Source: Halorubrum tebenquichense DSM 14210
Lineage (GTDB): Archaea; Halobacteriota; Halobacteria; Halobacteriales; Haloferacaceae
Assembly (NCBI RefSeq): GCF_000337415.1
Contig: NZ_AOJD01000027.1
Span: 23,605 to 87,604, forward strand
Direction of reading: 5' to 3'
Length of the DNA: 64,000 bases
Positions 51,945-61,207 of the stretch are shown here, in pieces. The notes beneath the pieces were generated by a model. That model ran no database searches, had not been told where the DNA came from, and saw only the letters and a program-made list of their open reading frames with translations. A program made the position numbers and the translations under genes. Position 1 is the stretch's first letter. Every line of letters starts with the position of its first letter.

Positions 51945-52856
51945 TCAGGCGAACCAGGAGAGGAGCCGGCGGGTGCGGTGGACCGACTGGAGCGCGGCGA
52001 CCTTCGCCGCCGCCGCGCCGTCGACCGCGGTCCGCTTGGTAGCCTTAACGCCGCGGGCCGCGCCGGTGCGCGCGTAGTACGCCGACCGGCGGCCCGCAGC
52101 GCCGACGTAGTGTTTCGCCGCCATCCGGATCGGCGCGCGCCGGCCCTCGACGGTCGTCGTGCCGCGGCGGATCGCCGCGAGCACGTCGTCGACGGTGACC
52201 GCCGCCGCCGACGCCCGCCCCTCGATCGTCAGGTCGGTGAACGCCCGCCCGACGTACTGGAGGTGGTGCGCGTCGCTGGCGGCGACGCCCGGATAGCCGT
52301 GTTCGGCCGCGAACCGCCGCGCGCGGCGGTTGCGGTTCCCCGTGAACAGCCACGCGTTGAACACCTCGATCGCGTCGACCTCGTCGACCGCGTCGGCCTC
52401 GCCGACCTCGTCGACCGCGCCGGTCCCTCCGCTCTCGCCGTCCGCGGCGACGCGGTCGCCCTCGTCGCCCGGATCGGGCGTCGGGATGTTGCGCCGGCGG
52501 ACGCCGTGCCGCGAGCGCTGGAACGGGTGCGGGACGACGGCGACGCCGCCCAGCTCGTGGACCGCTCGGACGGTCTCGTCGTACGGCCGCCCGCGCGGCG
52601 GCATCCGGTCGACGCCGATGGCGAGCAGGTGGCCGTGCGCGGTCGACACCTCGACCCCGGGGATCCCGATCAGCCCGTACTCCGGGGCGATCTCCGCGGC
52701 GCGTTTCGACTCCCGGATCACGTCGTGGTCGGTGATGACGACCGCGTCGAGCCCGATCTCGGCCGCGTGTTCTAAGATTAGCTCCACCGGCTCGTGCCCG
52801 TCGTAGCTCCCCTCGGAGTGGACGTGCGGGTCGACGCTGACGGTGACGCGGGACAC
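51945..52856 (-). CDS. PHP-domain metal-dependent phosphoesterase
   Basis: A 303-residue protein starting at GTG 52856 (VSRVTVSVDPHVHSEGSY). PHP motifs are DPHVHSEGS (HxH), DAVVITDHDVI, GIPGVEVSTAHGHLLAIG and VVPHPFQRSRHG, with GVAASDAHHLQYVG near the end. These place the expected three-metal histidines and acids. It hydrolyses phosphoesters, possibly PAP-like or 3'-5' nucleic-acid ends. A basic, arginine-rich C-terminus follows. A TATA-like box lies 27 bp upstream. Confidence 0.88.
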   Translation of the reverse strand: MSRVTVSVDPHVHSEGSYDGHEPVELILEHAAEIGLDAVVITDHDVIRESKRAAEIAPEYGLIGIPGVEVSTAHGHLLAIGVDRMPPRGRPYDETVRAVHELGGVAVVPHPFQRSRHGVRRRNIPTPDPGDEGDRVAADGESGGTGAVDEVGEADAVDEVDAIEVFNAWLFTGNRNRRARRFAAEHGYPGVAASDAHHLQYVGRAFTDLTIEGRASAAAVTVDDVLAAIRRGTTTVEGRRAPIRMAAKHYVGAAGRRSAYYARTGAARGVKATKRTAVDGAAAAKVAALQSVHRTRRLLSWFA

Positions 52857-52878
52857 GCCCGGACTACGCGGCGGGAAG

Positions 52879-52887
52879 TATATAAAT
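52879..52887 (-). promoter_or_regulatory. TATA-like box of the PHP gene
   Basis: Reverse-strand ATTTATATA centred 27 bp before GTG 52856 in a GC-rich region. This spacing predicts transcription starting at or next to the start codon (leaderless), which supports the GTG start. Confidence 0.6.
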
Positions 52888-52964
52888 GGACGAGCGATAT
52901 CGGCCCCCGACGGGCGGCGTGTGACACGGGTACACTTAATGAGCCGTCCCGCACATGATCGTCC

Positions 52965-54587
52965 ATGATAGAAAGTGAGTACGACTACGTCGTCGTCGGT
53001 GCCGGGTCCGCGGGCTGCGTCCTCGCGAACCGGCTCACGCGAGACCCGGAGACGTCCGTGCTGCTGCTCGAAGCGGGCGAGCCGGACGGCGACCGGAACA
53101 TCGAGATCCCGGCGGCGTTCCCGGAGCTGTTCAAGACCGAGACGGACTGGGAGTACTACACCGAGCCACAGGAGCACTGCGACGGTCGAGAGCTGTACTG
53201 GCCGCGCGGCAAGACCCTCGGCGGCTGCTCGTCGAACAACGCGATGATCTACGTCCGCGGGCACCCGTCCGACTACGATCACTGGGCGGAACTGGGCAAC
53301 GACGGGTGGGGGTACGACTCGATGCTGGAGTACTTCAAGCGGGCGGAGCGGTTCGGCCCGGGCGGGTCGCCGTACCACGGGGCGGACGGACCGCTGAGCG
53401 TCACCGAACAGACCTCGCCGCGGCCCGCCTCCGAGGCGTTCGTCCGCGCCGCCGCCGCGGCCGGCTACGACCGGACCGACGACTTCAACGGGGAGACGCA
53501 GGAGGGCGTCGGCCTCTACCACGTCACGCAGGAGAACGGGAAGCGCCACAGCGCGGCCGACGCGTACCTGAAACCCGTCCTCGACCGCCCGAACCTCACC
53601 GCCGAGACCGGCGCACAGGTGACGGAGGTGACCATCGAGGGCGGCCGCGCGACCGGCGTGGAGTACCGGCGGGACGGCCGGGCTCGCAGCGCTGGCGCGA
53701 GCGAAGAGGTGATCCTCACCGCCGGGGCCGTCAACTCGCCGCAGCTGCTCATGCTCTCGGGGGTCGGCGACCCGGACCACCTCTCGGAACACGGCATCGA
53801 CGTGGCGGTCGAGTCGCCGGGCGTCGGGCGGAACCTCCAGGACCACCTGTTCGCCTTCACCGTCTACGAGACGGCCGACGACGTGAGCACGCTCGACGAC
53901 GCCGGGGGGCTGCTGGACGCGCTCAAGTGGTTCGCGCTCAAGCGCGGGAAGCTCACCTCCAACGTCGGCGAGGCCGGGGGGTTCGTTCGGACGAGCGAAG
54001 ACGAGCCGCGTCCCGACCTCCAGTTCCACTTCGCCCCCTCGTACTTCATGGAACACGGACTCGCGAACCCCGCCGACGGCCGGGGGCTGTCTCTCGGCGC
54101 GACGCAGCTCCGGCCCGAGAGCCGGGGCCGGATCACGCTCGCGTCGGACGACCCCTTTGACGCGCCGCGGATCGACCCGAACTACCTCGCCGAGAGCGAG
54201 GACGTGGCGACCCTCGTCGAAGGGGTGAAACGCGCCCGCGAGATCGCCGCACAGGAGCCGCTCTCGGAGTACGTCGGCCGGGAAGTGTGGCCGGGCGAGG
54301 ACGCGCAGTCGGACGAGGCGATCGAGGCGCACGTCCGCGAGGAGTGCCACACGGTGTATCACCCCGTCGGGACGTGTAAGATGGGCGATGACGAGATGGC
54401 CGTCGTGGACGACCGGCTCCGCGTCCGCGGCGTTGAGGGGCTCCGCGTCGCGGACGCGAGCGTGATGCCGACGCTCGTCGGCGGCAACACGAACGCCCCG
54501 ACGATCGCGATCGCCGAGCGCGCGGCGGACCTGATCCGCGGCGACCGGGCGGAGTCGGCGGACGAGCCGGTCGCCGCCGCCGACTGA
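52965..54587 (+). CDS. GMC-family FAD oxidoreductase (choline-dehydrogenase-like)
   Basis: A 540-residue protein. The FAD loop VVGAGSAGCVLANRL, WPRGKTLGGCSSNNAM (GMC signature 1), GAVNSPQLLMLSGVGD (signature 2) and the active-site ECHTVYHPVGTCKMG with NTNAPTIAIAERAA at the end define it. It oxidises a primary or secondary alcohol; choline to betaine would suit a halophile, but the substrate cannot be read from sequence. TATA-like ACACTTAATG lies about 30 bp upstream, divergent from the PHP gene. Confidence 0.9.
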   Translation: MIESEYDYVVVGAGSAGCVLANRLTRDPETSVLLLEAGEPDGDRNIEIPAAFPELFKTETDWEYYTEPQEHCDGRELYWPRGKTLGGCSSNNAMIYVRGHPSDYDHWAELGNDGWGYDSMLEYFKRAERFGPGGSPYHGADGPLSVTEQTSPRPASEAFVRAAAAAGYDRTDDFNGETQEGVGLYHVTQENGKRHSAADAYLKPVLDRPNLTAETGAQVTEVTIEGGRATGVEYRRDGRARSAGASEEVILTAGAVNSPQLLMLSGVGDPDHLSEHGIDVAVESPGVGRNLQDHLFAFTVYETADDVSTLDDAGGLLDALKWFALKRGKLTSNVGEAGGFVRTSEDEPRPDLQFHFAPSYFMEHGLANPADGRGLSLGATQLRPESRGRITLASDDPFDAPRIDPNYLAESEDVATLVEGVKRAREIAAQEPLSEYVGREVWPGEDAQSDEAIEAHVREECHTVYHPVGTCKMGDDEMAVVDDRLRVRGVEGLRVADASVMPTLVGGNTNAPTIAIAERAADLIRGDRAESADEPVAAAD

Positions 54588-54666
54588 CGCGGATCCGCTC
54601 CGCGGGCTGCCGCGCGCTCCCCCGCGCGCACCGCCGCCCGGGTCGCCGCCCGCGCCGCAGCAGGGC

Positions 54667-56205
54667 TCACTCCTCGCGCGACGCCCACGCGTCGCGGTCG
54701 GCGTCGCCGCGGTCCACGATCCCCACGTCGCACCGGACGTCCTGAATGCGCTCGAAGGTCGGCGGGGAGACGAGCCGCGAGGCCACGGAGCGGTCCCCGC
54801 TCGACCCCATGAGGACGAGGTCGTACGCGTCCGCGTTCGCGCCGAGGAAGTCCGTCACCTCCGCCCGCGCGACCCGCGTCTCGACCGGTCCCGCCGCGGT
54901 CTCGACGAGGTTCGCCAGCTTCGTCTCGGCCCGCCTGCGGTCGGACTCGGCGTCGATACAGGTACAGACGCTCACCCCGCCGGCCTCGCCGGCCAGCCGC
55001 TCAGCGAAGTCGATCATCGCGTGCGCCGAGTCACCGGGACGGGCGACCAAGACGAGGACGCGCCGCCAGTCTTCGACCTCCGTCGTCGACCGGAACGCGA
55101 CGGCGTCGAGCGGGCCGGCGAACACCCCCCGAGTGAACGGGGAGAGGAGGCCGTCGTCGGTCTCAAACGGCGTCACGAGCAGGTCCGAGTTCGTCGCGCG
55201 CGCCGTCTCGACGGCGACCCGCGCCGGATCGCCGTCGGCCGCGACGACGATCTCGCAGGGCACGTCGAGCCGCTCCCGGATCGCCGCGGCGTGGCGTTCG
55301 AGCCGCTCGGCCGCGGTCGCCGCCGCCCGGTCCGTGACCGCCGCCTCGAAGTCGTCGTCAAGCGACGCTCGCACCGACTCCGGGAGGTCCTCGGGCGTCG
55401 CGGCGTCGTGATCGTCGAGCATCGCTCGCTCAGCGGCCGCCAGCTCCGCGTCGTCGACGACGTCGAGGAGCACGACCTTGCCGGCGTCGTGGGCCGCCGC
55501 GAGCCGCGCGCCGAAGAACGCGGTCGCCTCGCTCGTCTCCCCGCGCATCGGCACCAGCACGTGGTCGTCGGCCTGCGTCGTCCCGTAGAGGTAGCGGGCG
55601 CGCTCCTCGTAGAACCACCTGCGCCAGACGGCGAACGCGCCCGCGACGAGACCGCCGGAGACCGCGACGCCCGCGACGTAGGCCGCCGCCGGGTCGACGG
55701 CGGTGCCGAACACGAGCACCGCGTCGCCGCGCGCGCTCACGAGGACCAGGAGCGCCGTCGAGAAGGCGGCCGGTTCCTCCACGCCGGCCAGCCACGTCAG
55801 GCCGCCGCAGAGCATGATCGACAGCCCGGCGCTGAGCGGACTGATCGCGCCGGCCGAGACGCCGCCGATGCCCAGCAGCGAGAGCTCCAGCGCCACCCAC
55901 CCCGCGAGCGCCCCCGCCACGAGGCCGCCGACGAACGTCCGCGGCGAGGAGTACTGTCCCTCGGGATCGGCGAAGAGCGTGTAGGTCCCCGACGCCAGCG
56001 GCGGGAAGAGGAGGAAGGAGAGGTCGGTCAGGTTCGTTATCTGGGTGACGAGCGCGATGAGCACCGGCACGAGCAGCAGCGTCGTCAGGTGGAGGAGGTT
56101 GGTCGTGTCCTCGGCCCACTGCCGGAGCTCCACCACCTCCCGGCGCTCGATCCGACGCGCGCGCCGGCGAGCGGCGGCGAGTTTCGCTCGCACCCTGTCC
56201 AGCAT
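54667..56205 (-). CDS. HPP-family membrane protein fused to UspA domains
   Basis: A 512-residue protein from ATG 56205 (MLDRVRAKLAAARRRARR). Residues about 30-185 form the HPP membrane domain with several helices (TTLLLVPVLIALVTQI, GTYTLFADPEGQYSSPRTFVGG, GGLTWLAGVEEPAAFSTALLVLV). Residues about 200-510 hold two UspA-like units (HVLVPMRGETSEATAFF, RRVLVLVARPGDSAHAMIDF, LVLMGSSGDRS). HPP proteins are linked to nitrite or anion transport in chloroplasts and cyanobacteria. The fusion suggests transport controlled by nucleotide-binding UspA domains. Confidence 0.85.
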   Translation of the reverse strand: MLDRVRAKLAAARRRARRIERREVVELRQWAEDTTNLLHLTTLLLVPVLIALVTQITNLTDLSFLLFPPLASGTYTLFADPEGQYSSPRTFVGGLVAGALAGWVALELSLLGIGGVSAGAISPLSAGLSIMLCGGLTWLAGVEEPAAFSTALLVLVSARGDAVLVFGTAVDPAAAYVAGVAVSGGLVAGAFAVWRRWFYEERARYLYGTTQADDHVLVPMRGETSEATAFFGARLAAAHDAGKVVLLDVVDDAELAAAERAMLDDHDAATPEDLPESVRASLDDDFEAAVTDRAAATAAERLERHAAAIRERLDVPCEIVVAADGDPARVAVETARATNSDLLVTPFETDDGLLSPFTRGVFAGPLDAVAFRSTTEVEDWRRVLVLVARPGDSAHAMIDFAERLAGEAGGVSVCTCIDAESDRRRAETKLANLVETAAGPVETRVARAEVTDFLGANADAYDLVLMGSSGDRSVASRLVSPPTFERIQDVRCDVGIVDRGDADRDAWASREE

Positions 56206-56253
56206 TACTCCCGCTTCGCCCGTGGCAGTCAAGAGCGTGGCGGCGCGCCCCGC

Positions 56254-57195
56254 TCAGCCGAACAGCCCCTTTATCCTGTCGACGACCGAGTCGCCGTCGT
56301 CCGCCTCTTCGGCCTCCCGACGCTGTTGTTCGCGCAGTTCGCGGAGCTTCGCGGCCTGGTCATCGGTCCCCTGTCCGCTGTCGGTCTTCGCCTCGCCGCC
56401 CTGGAGGCCCTTCAGTTCGGAGACCGCGTCGTTGACCGTGCCGGAAGTCGTCCGGGTCTCCGTCGCCGAGCCCGCGAGCTTCTCGGTGTCGACGTCGACG
56501 TCGTCGACCGCGCTCGTGTTCAGCTCCAGCCGCCGCGTCTCGGAGCGCTCGACGCCGCCCCACGTCAGCTCCGCGTCCTCCAGTTCGCGCTCGATGTCGG
56601 CGCGGACCGACTCCTCGGTGACCGCCTCGCCGTCCGCGCTCGAGCCCGGTCCGCCGCCGGTCTCCCCGTCGGCAGCTCCGGATCCGGCCGCGCTCCCGGC
56701 GTTCGCGACCGCGCCGCCCGTCGCGCGCTCGACGCGGTGCGCGACGAGCGCGCCGCCGGTCGCTCCGATGAGCGCCACCAGCCCGACGCTGTAGACGGCG
56801 ACGATCTGCGCGCTGTAGTCGGGGTTCACGACGACGTTCCAGTTGTTCGGGTACGCCCAGACGAACGCGCCGGTCCCGGCGAGCGTTATCGCGGTGCCGG
56901 CTCCCGCGAGGTACAGCATCCGACGGTCGACCGGCAGGAGGACGACGATGCCCAACAGCAGTGCCGGGAGCCCGACCGCGCCCGCGACGGCGGCGACCTC
57001 GCGGACCGCGTACGTCGAGAGCGCGGTGGGGTCGAGCGTCGCGCTGTAGAGGAACACGACGACCCCGATCACCCCGAGGGCGATGCCGGCGAAGAACAGC
57101 CCGAAGCCGGCGTACACGTCGATCGTCCGGTCCGGATCGCCGACGTACCGCCGGTAGTACTCGATGAGGACGTTCTCGGCGTCCGCTTCGCTCAT
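56254..57195 (-). CDS. Four-helix membrane protein with long acidic cytosolic tail, function unknown
   Basis: A 313-residue protein from ATG 57195 (MSEADAENVLIEYYRRYV). Four hydrophobic segments lie at about 28-50, 66-85, 90-112 and 125-150. They are followed by a linker rich in G/A/S/E and a helical C-terminus (DDQAAKLRELREQQRREAEE, then SVVDRIKGLFG). The pattern is that of a haloarchaeal-specific membrane protein (DUF7139-like). No transporter or enzyme motif is seen. Confidence 0.7.
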   Translation of the reverse strand: MSEADAENVLIEYYRRYVGDPDRTIDVYAGFGLFFAGIALGVIGVVVFLYSATLDPTALSTYAVREVAAVAGAVGLPALLLGIVVLLPVDRRMLYLAGAGTAITLAGTGAFVWAYPNNWNVVVNPDYSAQIVAVYSVGLVALIGATGGALVAHRVERATGGAVANAGSAAGSGAADGETGGGPGSSADGEAVTEESVRADIERELEDAELTWGGVERSETRRLELNTSAVDDVDVDTEKLAGSATETRTTSGTVNDAVSELKGLQGGEAKTDSGQGTDDQAAKLRELREQQRREAEEADDGDSVVDRIKGLFG

Positions 57196-57351
57196 GTTCG
57201 AACGTTTCCGCCGAGTGTAATGACTGTTACCCTGACCGCGGCGGCGGCGACTCGGTTCGCCCGCCGTTCGAACGTCGTTCCGGTCTCCCCGCGTTCCCGC
57301 CCGACCCCCTGCGTTTTTCACGGCGGGCGACGACGTTGTACCCGAGAATCC

Positions 57352-57528
57352 GTGTCGTCCGAGTGCCCCCGCTGCGGCGGCGACCTGTCGACGCTCTCGC
57401 TCGGCGCTGCCACCGCCGTCGCCTGCGACGACTGCGGCTACGCCGACGTCGAGGCCGACCACTCCGGGGAGCCGGAGGCCGTCGAGAGCTGGGCGGACGC
57501 GCTCGCGCGCTTCGAGGAGAACCAGTAG
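57352..57528 (+). CDS. Small zinc-ribbon protein
   Basis: A 58-residue protein starting at GTG (VSSECPRCGGDLSTLSLG). Two CxxC pairs (CPRC and CDDC) separated by about 20 residues form a TFIIB-type zinc ribbon. The C-terminus (PEAVESWADALARFEENQ) is acidic and helical. The longer frame through 55021 is antisense to the two membrane genes and is rejected. It begins a four-gene rightward run. Confidence 0.7.
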   Translation: MSSECPRCGGDLSTLSLGAATAVACDDCGYADVEADHSGEPEAVESWADALARFEENQ

Positions 57529-57567
57529 CCGCCCCGAACCAACGACCCGTCCGACCGGACTCACACC

Positions 57568-58302
57568 ATGCCCACGCTCGACATCACCGACGACCAGGCG
57601 GACCGGATCGAAGCGCTCCGCGAGGAGTTGGCCGCGGCCCACGCCGGCCCGTACGCCTCCGTCGACCGCGAGGACGCGGTCGCGTACCTGCTGGACCTCG
57701 CGACCGCCGTCGACGACCCCGACCGCCTCGCGGAGCCGACGGCCGACGGCGACGAGAGCGAGGGCGACGGCGGCGACGCCTCGGACGGACCGGAGGCCGG
57801 CGAACCCTTCGACCGCGAGCGAGCGCGCGAACTGCTGAGCGAGCGGAACAGGCGGCACACCGACCCCGCTCCGGACGACCCGATGGACCTCTCCGACATC
57901 GCGTCCGCCTTCGACGTGACGGGACGGAGCGGGATGACGAAGGCCGAACTCGTCGACGCGATCATCGACGCGGCCGAGCGCCTCGCGACCGACCCGTTCG
58001 TGCGCGTCGACATCGACCTCGGCGTCGACGCGGCCGATTCGGCCGAGACCGAATCCGACGAGAGCGAGTCTGCCGACGCGAGCGACGACGTGGGTGACGG
58101 CGGAAGCGACGACGATGGAGGCGCGGCCGGCGACGACGGCACGGGGCAGTTGAACGCGATGATGAGCCTCCTCGACACCCACGCCGACAAGTGGCGCGAG
58201 GGCGACGGCGACGCGCGGTACGAGGTCGACCTGCCGGACGGGAGCGTCGAGACCGCCCGGACCAAAGACGACGTGCGCGCGCTGCTGTTCAAGAACTACT
58301 GA
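57568..58302 (+). CDS. Acidic protein with Rho/SAP-like helical motif, function unknown
   Basis: A 244-residue protein (MPTLDITDDQADRIEALR). After an N-terminal helix, a segment of residues about 100-130, DLSDIASAFDVTGRSGMTKAELVDAI, resembles the short helix-extended-helix of Rho N-terminal or SAP domains that bind nucleic acid. The rest is strongly acidic linker (DESESADASDDVGDGG). The C-terminus (YEVDLPDGSVETARTKDDVRALLF) is beta-hairpin like. No enzyme motif. Confidence 0.65.
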   Translation: MPTLDITDDQADRIEALREELAAAHAGPYASVDREDAVAYLLDLATAVDDPDRLAEPTADGDESEGDGGDASDGPEAGEPFDRERARELLSERNRRHTDPAPDDPMDLSDIASAFDVTGRSGMTKAELVDAIIDAAERLATDPFVRVDIDLGVDAADSAETESDESESADASDDVGDGGSDDDGGAAGDDGTGQLNAMMSLLDTHADKWREGDGDARYEVDLPDGSVETARTKDDVRALLFKNY

Positions 58303-58320
58303 CGACGACACCACCGACAA

Positions 58321-58635
58321 ATGGGATTCATCGACGCGGTCCGCGCGTGGCTCTTCGGCGCGGACGACGACGTAGACGACCCGAGCGAATCGAGCGGCGA
58401 AACCGACGCGGCCGACGGCGACGGAGGAGCGGGCGACGCGGGCGGCGAGGCCGACGGTCTCGACCCCGCGGCGGCGACCGAGACGCGGACCGCGGCCGCC
58501 ACCGACGACGCGGTCGACGCGCTCCGCGACGTGCGGGAGTCGGGTCCGCCGGGCGACGAAGGCGGTTCAGACGGCGAAAGCGAGACCGACGACGGCCGCG
58601 AGCGCCCGCCGGACGACGACCGCAGGAAGCGTTAG
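58321..58635 (+). CDS. Very acidic small protein, function unknown
   Basis: A 104-residue protein (MGFIDAVRAWLFGADDDV) with an amphipathic N-terminal helix and an almost fully disordered Asp/Glu/Gly-rich remainder. The start lies 18 bp after the previous gene. Its short hydrophobic N-terminus may touch membrane. It could be a haloarchaeal low-complexity protein; no function is indicated. Confidence 0.55.
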   Translation: MGFIDAVRAWLFGADDDVDDPSESSGETDAADGDGGAGDAGGEADGLDPAAATETRTAAATDDAVDALRDVRESGPPGDEGGSDGESETDDGRERPPDDDRRKR

Positions 58636-58659
58636 GTGGTCGGAGGGGCACGTGGGGGT

Positions 58660-59169
58660 ATGCCCGACGAGAACGAACTCGGTGACCCGGTCGCGGCCGA
58701 CCTCCCGCCCGACGCGACCGACGGCGAGTACGTGGCGCGGACGATCGAACTGGCCGAGGAGGCGGTCGCGGCCGGGAACACGCCGTTCGGCGCGCTGCTC
58801 GTCGTCGACGGGGAAATCGTCCGCGAGGCCGGAAACGAGACGCGGACCGGCGACGACGTGGCCGCGCACCCGGAACTCACGCTCGCGCGGTGGGCCGCGC
58901 GCGAACTCGACGCCGACGAGCGGGCGGCCTGTACGATGTACGCCAGCACGGAGCCGTGCCCCATGTGCGCGACCGCGGTCCACTACGCGGGGGTCGGACG
59001 GGTCGTCTTCGGCGTCGACGGCGAGACCCTCGACGAGCTCTCCGGCGGCGTGGTGCCGATCCCCTGCGAGGAGATGATCCGACGCGCCGGCGGCGAGACG
59101 ACGGTCGAGGGACCGATCGCCGTCGACGCGGCGATGAGCGTCCACGAGTCCTTCTTCGGCGAGCCGTGA
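58660..59169 (+). CDS. Zinc-dependent nucleoside/nucleobase deaminase
   Basis: A 169-residue protein. The CMP/dCMP deaminase fold has HPELTLARWAARELD (H-x-E) and STEPCPMCATAVHYAGVGRVVFG (PCxxC) for the zinc site. NTPFGALLVVDGEIV is like guanine/cytosine deaminases and TadA. The gene overlaps the downstream PfkB kinase by GTGA, which favours nucleoside salvage over tRNA editing. Substrate not determined. Confidence 0.88.
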   Translation: MPDENELGDPVAADLPPDATDGEYVARTIELAEEAVAAGNTPFGALLVVDGEIVREAGNETRTGDDVAAHPELTLARWAARELDADERAACTMYASTEPCPMCATAVHYAGVGRVVFGVDGETLDELSGGVVPIPCEEMIRRAGGETTVEGPIAVDAAMSVHESFFGEP

Positions 59170-60269
59170 CGGCGGGACCGGAGTCCGGCGACGCGGCGGA
59201 CCGCGCCCCACCCGCGGTCCTCTCCATCGGGGCCGCGGCGATAGACGAGTGGTACGCGGTCAGCAACCTCCCTGAGCCGGACGGCGGTGCGTTCGCCCGC
59301 GAAGTCACGTCCGCGTTCGGCGGCGTGGGCGCGAACGTCGCGGTCGCGCTCGACCGGCTCGGTCGGGACACCGGGCTCGTGAGCCGCGTCGGCGACGACG
59401 AGTACGGGCGGCGGGCGCGGAGACACCTCGCGGAGACCGGGGTCGACGCGACCCACGTCGCGGTCGGCGACGACCCCCACACCCGGTCGCTGATCTTAAG
59501 CGACCCGGAGGGGGAGCGCGCCATCGTCACCGCGGGCGAGAGCTTCCGCGGCCTGCGCTTGGACGACGCCGCGCTCGCGGCGATGGCCGACGCCGACGCC
59601 GTCTTCCTCACCGCCTACGCGCCCGACCGCGTCTCTCGGCGGGTCCTCGACCGGATCGCCGCGCTCCGGGAGAGCGCCGCGGACGCGGGCGGCGACCCGC
59701 CCGCGCTCGTCTTCGACCTCTCGGGGTCGGTCGAAGAGCTGGTCGACCGGGGAACCGAGCCGGAGACGATCCACCGGTTCCTCCACGCGGCTGACCTGTT
59801 CGTCGCCGACGGGGTGGCCGCGCCCGCCTTCTTCGGCTCCGAGACGGCCGCGGTCGAGCGGATCGCGGCCGCACAGACCGGCGCGTCCGAACGCGGTTCC
59901 CGGTCGGGGCTGCGGTCGCGAGGGGAACGCGAAGGATGTCGGACGTGGCCCCGGGCCGTCCTCACGCACGGCGCGGACGGGATGACCGCGGTCGCCGGCG
60001 GCGACGTCTCGCGGTTCGACGCGTTCGAGGTCGAGACCGTCGACGCGACCGGGGCGGGCGACGCGTTCACCGCCGGCCTGATCGACCGCTGGATCGCCGG
60101 CTCCTCATCGGGAACGGCCGAGGCCGATATCGCCCCCGGCGTCCGGTTCGCGGGCGCGGTCGCCGCGATCAACTGTACCGCCCGGTTCACGCAGCCGGGG
60201 CTCCCGACGCGGAGCGAGGTCGCCTCGTTCCTCGCGGAGCGGGGGTACGCCCCCGACGGGAGTCGGTGA
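59166..60269 (+). CDS. PfkB-family carbohydrate/nucleoside kinase
   Basis: A 367-residue protein starting at GTG 59166. SAFGGVGANVAVALDRLG is the first PfkB signature, VSRVGDDEYGRRARRHL follows, and DATGAGDAFTAGLIDRW is the catalytic base motif near the end. The fold phosphorylates ribose, fructose or nucleosides. Translational coupling to a zinc deaminase, with a BtpA-family gene convergent, suggests ribose or nucleoside breakdown, possibly making ribose 1,5-bisphosphate-type intermediates. That role is inference. Confidence 0.88.
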   Translation: MTAGPESGDAADRAPPAVLSIGAAAIDEWYAVSNLPEPDGGAFAREVTSAFGGVGANVAVALDRLGRDTGLVSRVGDDEYGRRARRHLAETGVDATHVAVGDDPHTRSLILSDPEGERAIVTAGESFRGLRLDDAALAAMADADAVFLTAYAPDRVSRRVLDRIAALRESAADAGGDPPALVFDLSGSVEELVDRGTEPETIHRFLHAADLFVADGVAAPAFFGSETAAVERIAAAQTGASERGSRSGLRSRGEREGCRTWPRAVLTHGADGMTAVAGGDVSRFDAFEVETVDATGAGDAFTAGLIDRWIAGSSSGTAEADIAPGVRFAGAVAAINCTARFTQPGLPTRSEVASFLAERGYAPDGSR

Positions 60270-60303
60270 CGGGCTGTCGGTGGAAGCGACGGGCCCGGCG
60301 CGG

Positions 60304-61131
60304 TCACCGGACCGCGTCGGCGGCCGCGACGAGGTCCGCGACGCGGTCCGCGTCGACCGGCGCGGTCGTCTCGCCGCCCCGCTTGAGCGCGGTCCCGACG
60401 ATCGCGCCGTCGGCGACGGAGAGCAGGTCTGCGACCGTCTCGGGCGTGACGCCGCTGCCGACGAGGACGGGCGTGTCGAGGCCGTGGCGGTCGCGCTCGG
60501 CGACGACCGCCTCGAGGGCGTCCGCGTCGACCGCCTCGCCGGTCCCTGAGCCGGAGGCGATCACGGCGTCGGCGAGGCCGCGCTCGGCGGTGTCGGCGAA
60601 CGACTCGGCGGTGTATCCCGACGGGGTCAGCGGCGCGGAGTGTTTCACGTCGGTGTCGGCGAAGACGCCGACGTCGACGCCGAGGCGGTCGCGCAGGCGG
60701 AGCGTCTCGTGGGCGCGGCCCTGAACGATCCCCTGGTCGGTGACGCGAGCGCCGGTGTGGACGTTCACGCGGACGAAGTCGGCGTCGACCGCGGCGGCGA
60801 CCGAGAGGGCGGCCTCGGCGTCGTTGCGGAGGACGTTGATCCCGAGCGGGAGGTCGGTCTCCGCGGCGACCGCGGTCGCCGCGCGGGTCACGGCGGCGAC
60901 GACGTGGGGCGGGACCTCGTCGGGGTAGAACGGCGCGTCGCCGAAGTTCTCGATCACGATCCCGTCGACGCCGCCGCGGTCGAGGGCGCGGGCGTCGCTC
61001 GCGGCGCGGTCGACCGCGGCCGCCATCGCCCTGCGGCCGTCGTCGGGCGCGCGCGGCGCACCCGGGAGCGGCGGGAGGTGGACCATGCCGAGCAGCGGGG
61101 CGGCCGTGCCGAAGGTGGATTCGAACTCCAT
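60304..61131 (-). CDS. BtpA/SgcQ-family TIM-barrel protein
   Basis: A 275-residue protein beginning [26 protein letters not shown], the BtpA start. Barrel motifs are [63 protein letters not shown] and [16 protein letters not shown]. BtpA is named for photosystem I assembly in cyanobacteria, but archaeal members cannot share that role and are probably phosphosugar or nucleoside enzymes. Convergent with the PfkB gene 35 bp away. Confidence 0.85.
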   Translation of the reverse strand: MEFESTFGTAAPLLGMVHLPPLPGAPRAPDDGRRAMAAAVDRAASDARALDRGGVDGIVIENFGDAPFYPDEVPPHVVAAVTRAATAVAAETDLPLGINVLRNDAEAALSVAAAVDADFVRVNVHTGARVTDQGIVQGRAHETLRLRDRLGVDVGVFADTDVKHSAPLTPSGYTAESFADTAERGLADAVIASGSGTGEAVDADALEAVVAERDRHGLDTPVLVGSGVTPETVADLLSVADGAIVGTALKRGGETTAPVDADRVADLVAAADAVR

Positions 61132-61207
61132 CGTCGGAGTCGACGGCGCGGCGGGACAAAAGCCTCCCCACAGCGTTTAGGCCGCCCGCCGCGTGGTTCC
61201 GATCGAG

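Noticed and set aside
55021..57528. 835-codon open frame on the + strand across the HPP and membrane-protein genes
   Set aside because: Antisense to two genes with clear membrane helices; only its last 58 codons (57352-57528) look like a real zinc-ribbon gene.
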